Assembly: GCF_008520305.1 (NCBI RefSeq)
Contig: NZ_ML703268.1
Location: 212,784-276,783 of the forward strand
Reading direction: 5' to 3'
Source: Mesorhizobium sp. SARCC-RB16n
Lineage (GTDB): Bacteria > Pseudomonadota > Alphaproteobacteria > Rhizobiales > Rhizobiaceae
Length of the DNA: 64,000 nt
Translations under genes and position numbers: made by a program
The notes under the pieces: generated by a model
Databases searched by the model: none
What the model was told of the DNA's origin: nothing
What the model saw: only the letters and a program-made list of their open reading frames with translations
Shown here: one piece after another, positions 62,934 to 64,000 of the stretch
How positions within the stretch are numbered: the stretch's first letter is position 1
How the letters are laid out: each line of letters begins with the position of its first letter

Positions 62934-64000
62934 TTATAGAGAAGACGTGATCTGCAGTTCGCTGGCGCCGTCGAGCGCGTAGACGTCGTCGCGGAACTGG
63001 ACGACGCCGGGTCCTGTCGACCAGGCCGAGAGATAGAGGAAATGCACCGGCACCGGGTTGGTGACCTGGATCGGCGTGTTCTGGCCGGTCTTGATGGCTG
63101 CCTCGAAATGCTGGCGATCCCAGCCGGGCGTGTCGCGCAGGATCCAGGTCACGAGATCGCGCACGTTCTGGACGCGCACGCAGCCCGAAGAATCGAAGCG
63201 CATCATCTTGCCGAACAGGCTCTGCTGCGGCGTGTCGTGCATGTAGACGCCGTCGGGGCTCGGGAAATTGATCTTGACCGACGCCATGGCGTTTTCCGAG
63301 CCGGGATCCTGGCGGAAGCGGAACTTGGCGGCGTCGTCCGTCGACCAGTCCACCGTCAACGGATCGACCTCGCTGCCATCGGGCGCGAACAGGCGGATAT
63401 GGCTGTTCTTGAGATAGTCGGGGTCCTTCCGCATCAGCGGAATGATGTCCTTGCGCACGATCGAGACCGGTGCGTTCCAGTACGGATTGACGATGATCTC
63501 GTTGATCTTGGAATTGACAATCGGCGTCTGGCGATCGATCTTGCCGACGATAGCGGTGTGGCGAAGCACGACGCGGTCGTTCTCAACCGCTTCGACCTGC
63601 GCCGCCGGAATGTCGACCAGGACATAACGGCTGCCCAGCGTACCGGCCTTCTCCTTCAGCCGCTGCAGATTGGTCTGCAGCTGGCCAAGCCTGATCTGCG
63701 CCGACACGTTCATCGCGGCGTAGGTGTATTTGCCCATCGAGCCGTCAGCCGGGAGGCCATGGCGCAACTGGAAGCGCTTGACAGCCGAGTCGACATAGGA
63801 ATCGAAAGCCGTCGAAATGCCGGCACTCTGCGACAGGTCGCCCGCCACCATCAGGCGCTTGCGCAGCGGCACCACGTCCGGATCGTCGACGCCGAGCTGA
63901 AGCTTCTTGGTCGCCGGAACGTCTGTCCAGCCGCCCTGCGAGACGATGTTCTGATACTGCGCGACCGCCTGCTCGGTGAAGGCGACCGTCTGCGGGCTGA
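62934..64000 (-). CDS. L,D-transpeptidase, YcbB/LdtD-like (partial, 5' end outside window)
   Basis: Periplasmic enzyme that makes 3-3 cross-links in peptidoglycan or attaches proteins to it. 355 residues are present; the N-terminus lies beyond the right edge. A peptidoglycan-binding domain (AVKRFQLRHGLPADGSMGK) is followed by the YkuD catalytic domain with HDTPQQSLFGKMMRFDSSGC, holding the catalytic His and the SSGCVRVQN cysteine. The spacing fits the YcbB group with its capping insert. A terminator follows. Confidence 0.92.
   Translation of the reverse strand, partial: SPQTVAFTEQAVAQYQNIVSQGGWTDVPATKKLQLGVDDPDVVPLRKRLMVAGDLSQSAGISTAFDSYVDSAVKRFQLRHGLPADGSMGKYTYAAMNVSAQIRLGQLQTNLQRLKEKAGTLGSRYVLVDIPAAQVEAVENDRVVLRHTAIVGKIDRQTPIVNSKINEIIVNPYWNAPVSIVRKDIIPLMRKDPDYLKNSHIRLFAPDGSEVDPLTVDWSTDDAAKFRFRQDPGSENAMASVKINFPSPDGVYMHDTPQQSLFGKMMRFDSSGCVRVQNVRDLVTWILRDTPGWDRQHFEAAIKTGQNTPIQVTNPVPVHFLYLSAWSTGPGVVQFRDDVYALDGASELQITSSL

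Overview
The window reads as chromosome of a high-GC alphaproteobacterium of the Rhizobiales, most likely Mesorhizobium or a close relative. This rests on gene order (clpP-clpX; a cytochrome b chaperone-DUF177-plsX-fabH-ihfA-merR block; glyA-nrdR-ribD-ribE-ribH-nusB), on the TTGAC/CTATA-type promoters, and on protein resemblance judged from memory. No database search was possible. I see no insertion sequence, prophage, CRISPR array or rRNA. There is one tRNA, a tRNA-Pro(GGG).

Layout. 1-9.6 kb, mostly minus strand: ClpXP protease, a repeat-containing secreted protein, a FAD oxidoreductase divergent from a cytochrome P450, a cupin, an O-acetylhomoserine sulfhydrylase, then an overlapping CoA-binding / AAA ATPase / VOC set and an ECHDC3-like hydratase homologue. 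9.7-20.4 kb: thioesterase, ribosomal proteins L13-S9, a GDPD, a frameshifted acyltransferase, agmatinase, ArgC, heme A synthase, a polysaccharide deacetylase and a CelD-like acyltransferase. 20.4-27.2 kb: a GntR regulator divergent from a polyamine/amino-acid type ABC importer with a racemase and a GNAT, preceded by palindromes and a sigma-54-like promoter. 27.2-34.4 kb: a compact exopolysaccharide locus (chain-length/kinase-like protein, OPX lipoprotein, GT4, initiating phosphoglycosyltransferase, polymerase/ligase). 34.4-38.4 kb: tRNA-Pro followed by an accessory-looking stretch with an AT-rich segment, a small membrane protein, YbaK-like deacylase, HTH protein, His-rich exported peptide and a TupA-like ATP-grasp. 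38.4-43.5 kb: regulator, IHF-alpha, fatty-acid/phospholipid genes, DUF177, cytochrome b chaperone, BamE. 43.7-48.7 kb: an RmlC-like sugar epimerase and two glycosyltransferases around a proton-pumping pyrophosphatase. 48.8-52.6 kb: an osmoprotectant ABC importer. 52.8-64 kb: FMN reductase, broken MFS gene, the riboflavin operon interrupted by a ParE/ribbon-helix-helix toxin-antitoxin pair, NrdR, GlyA, a Na+/H+ antiporter and an L,D-transpeptidase cut by the right edge.

Four genes carry a reading-frame break (about 13.54, 16.39, 43.81 and 54.16 kb). Three are explained by one missing base in a short G/C run, which suggests sequence error or recent decay; the fourth looks like a small deletion. 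The window is mainly conserved core genome. The least explained parts are the His-rich peptide, the AT-rich segment beside tRNA-Pro, the toxin-antitoxin pair inside the riboflavin operon, and the regulatory region of the 21 kb ABC importer.
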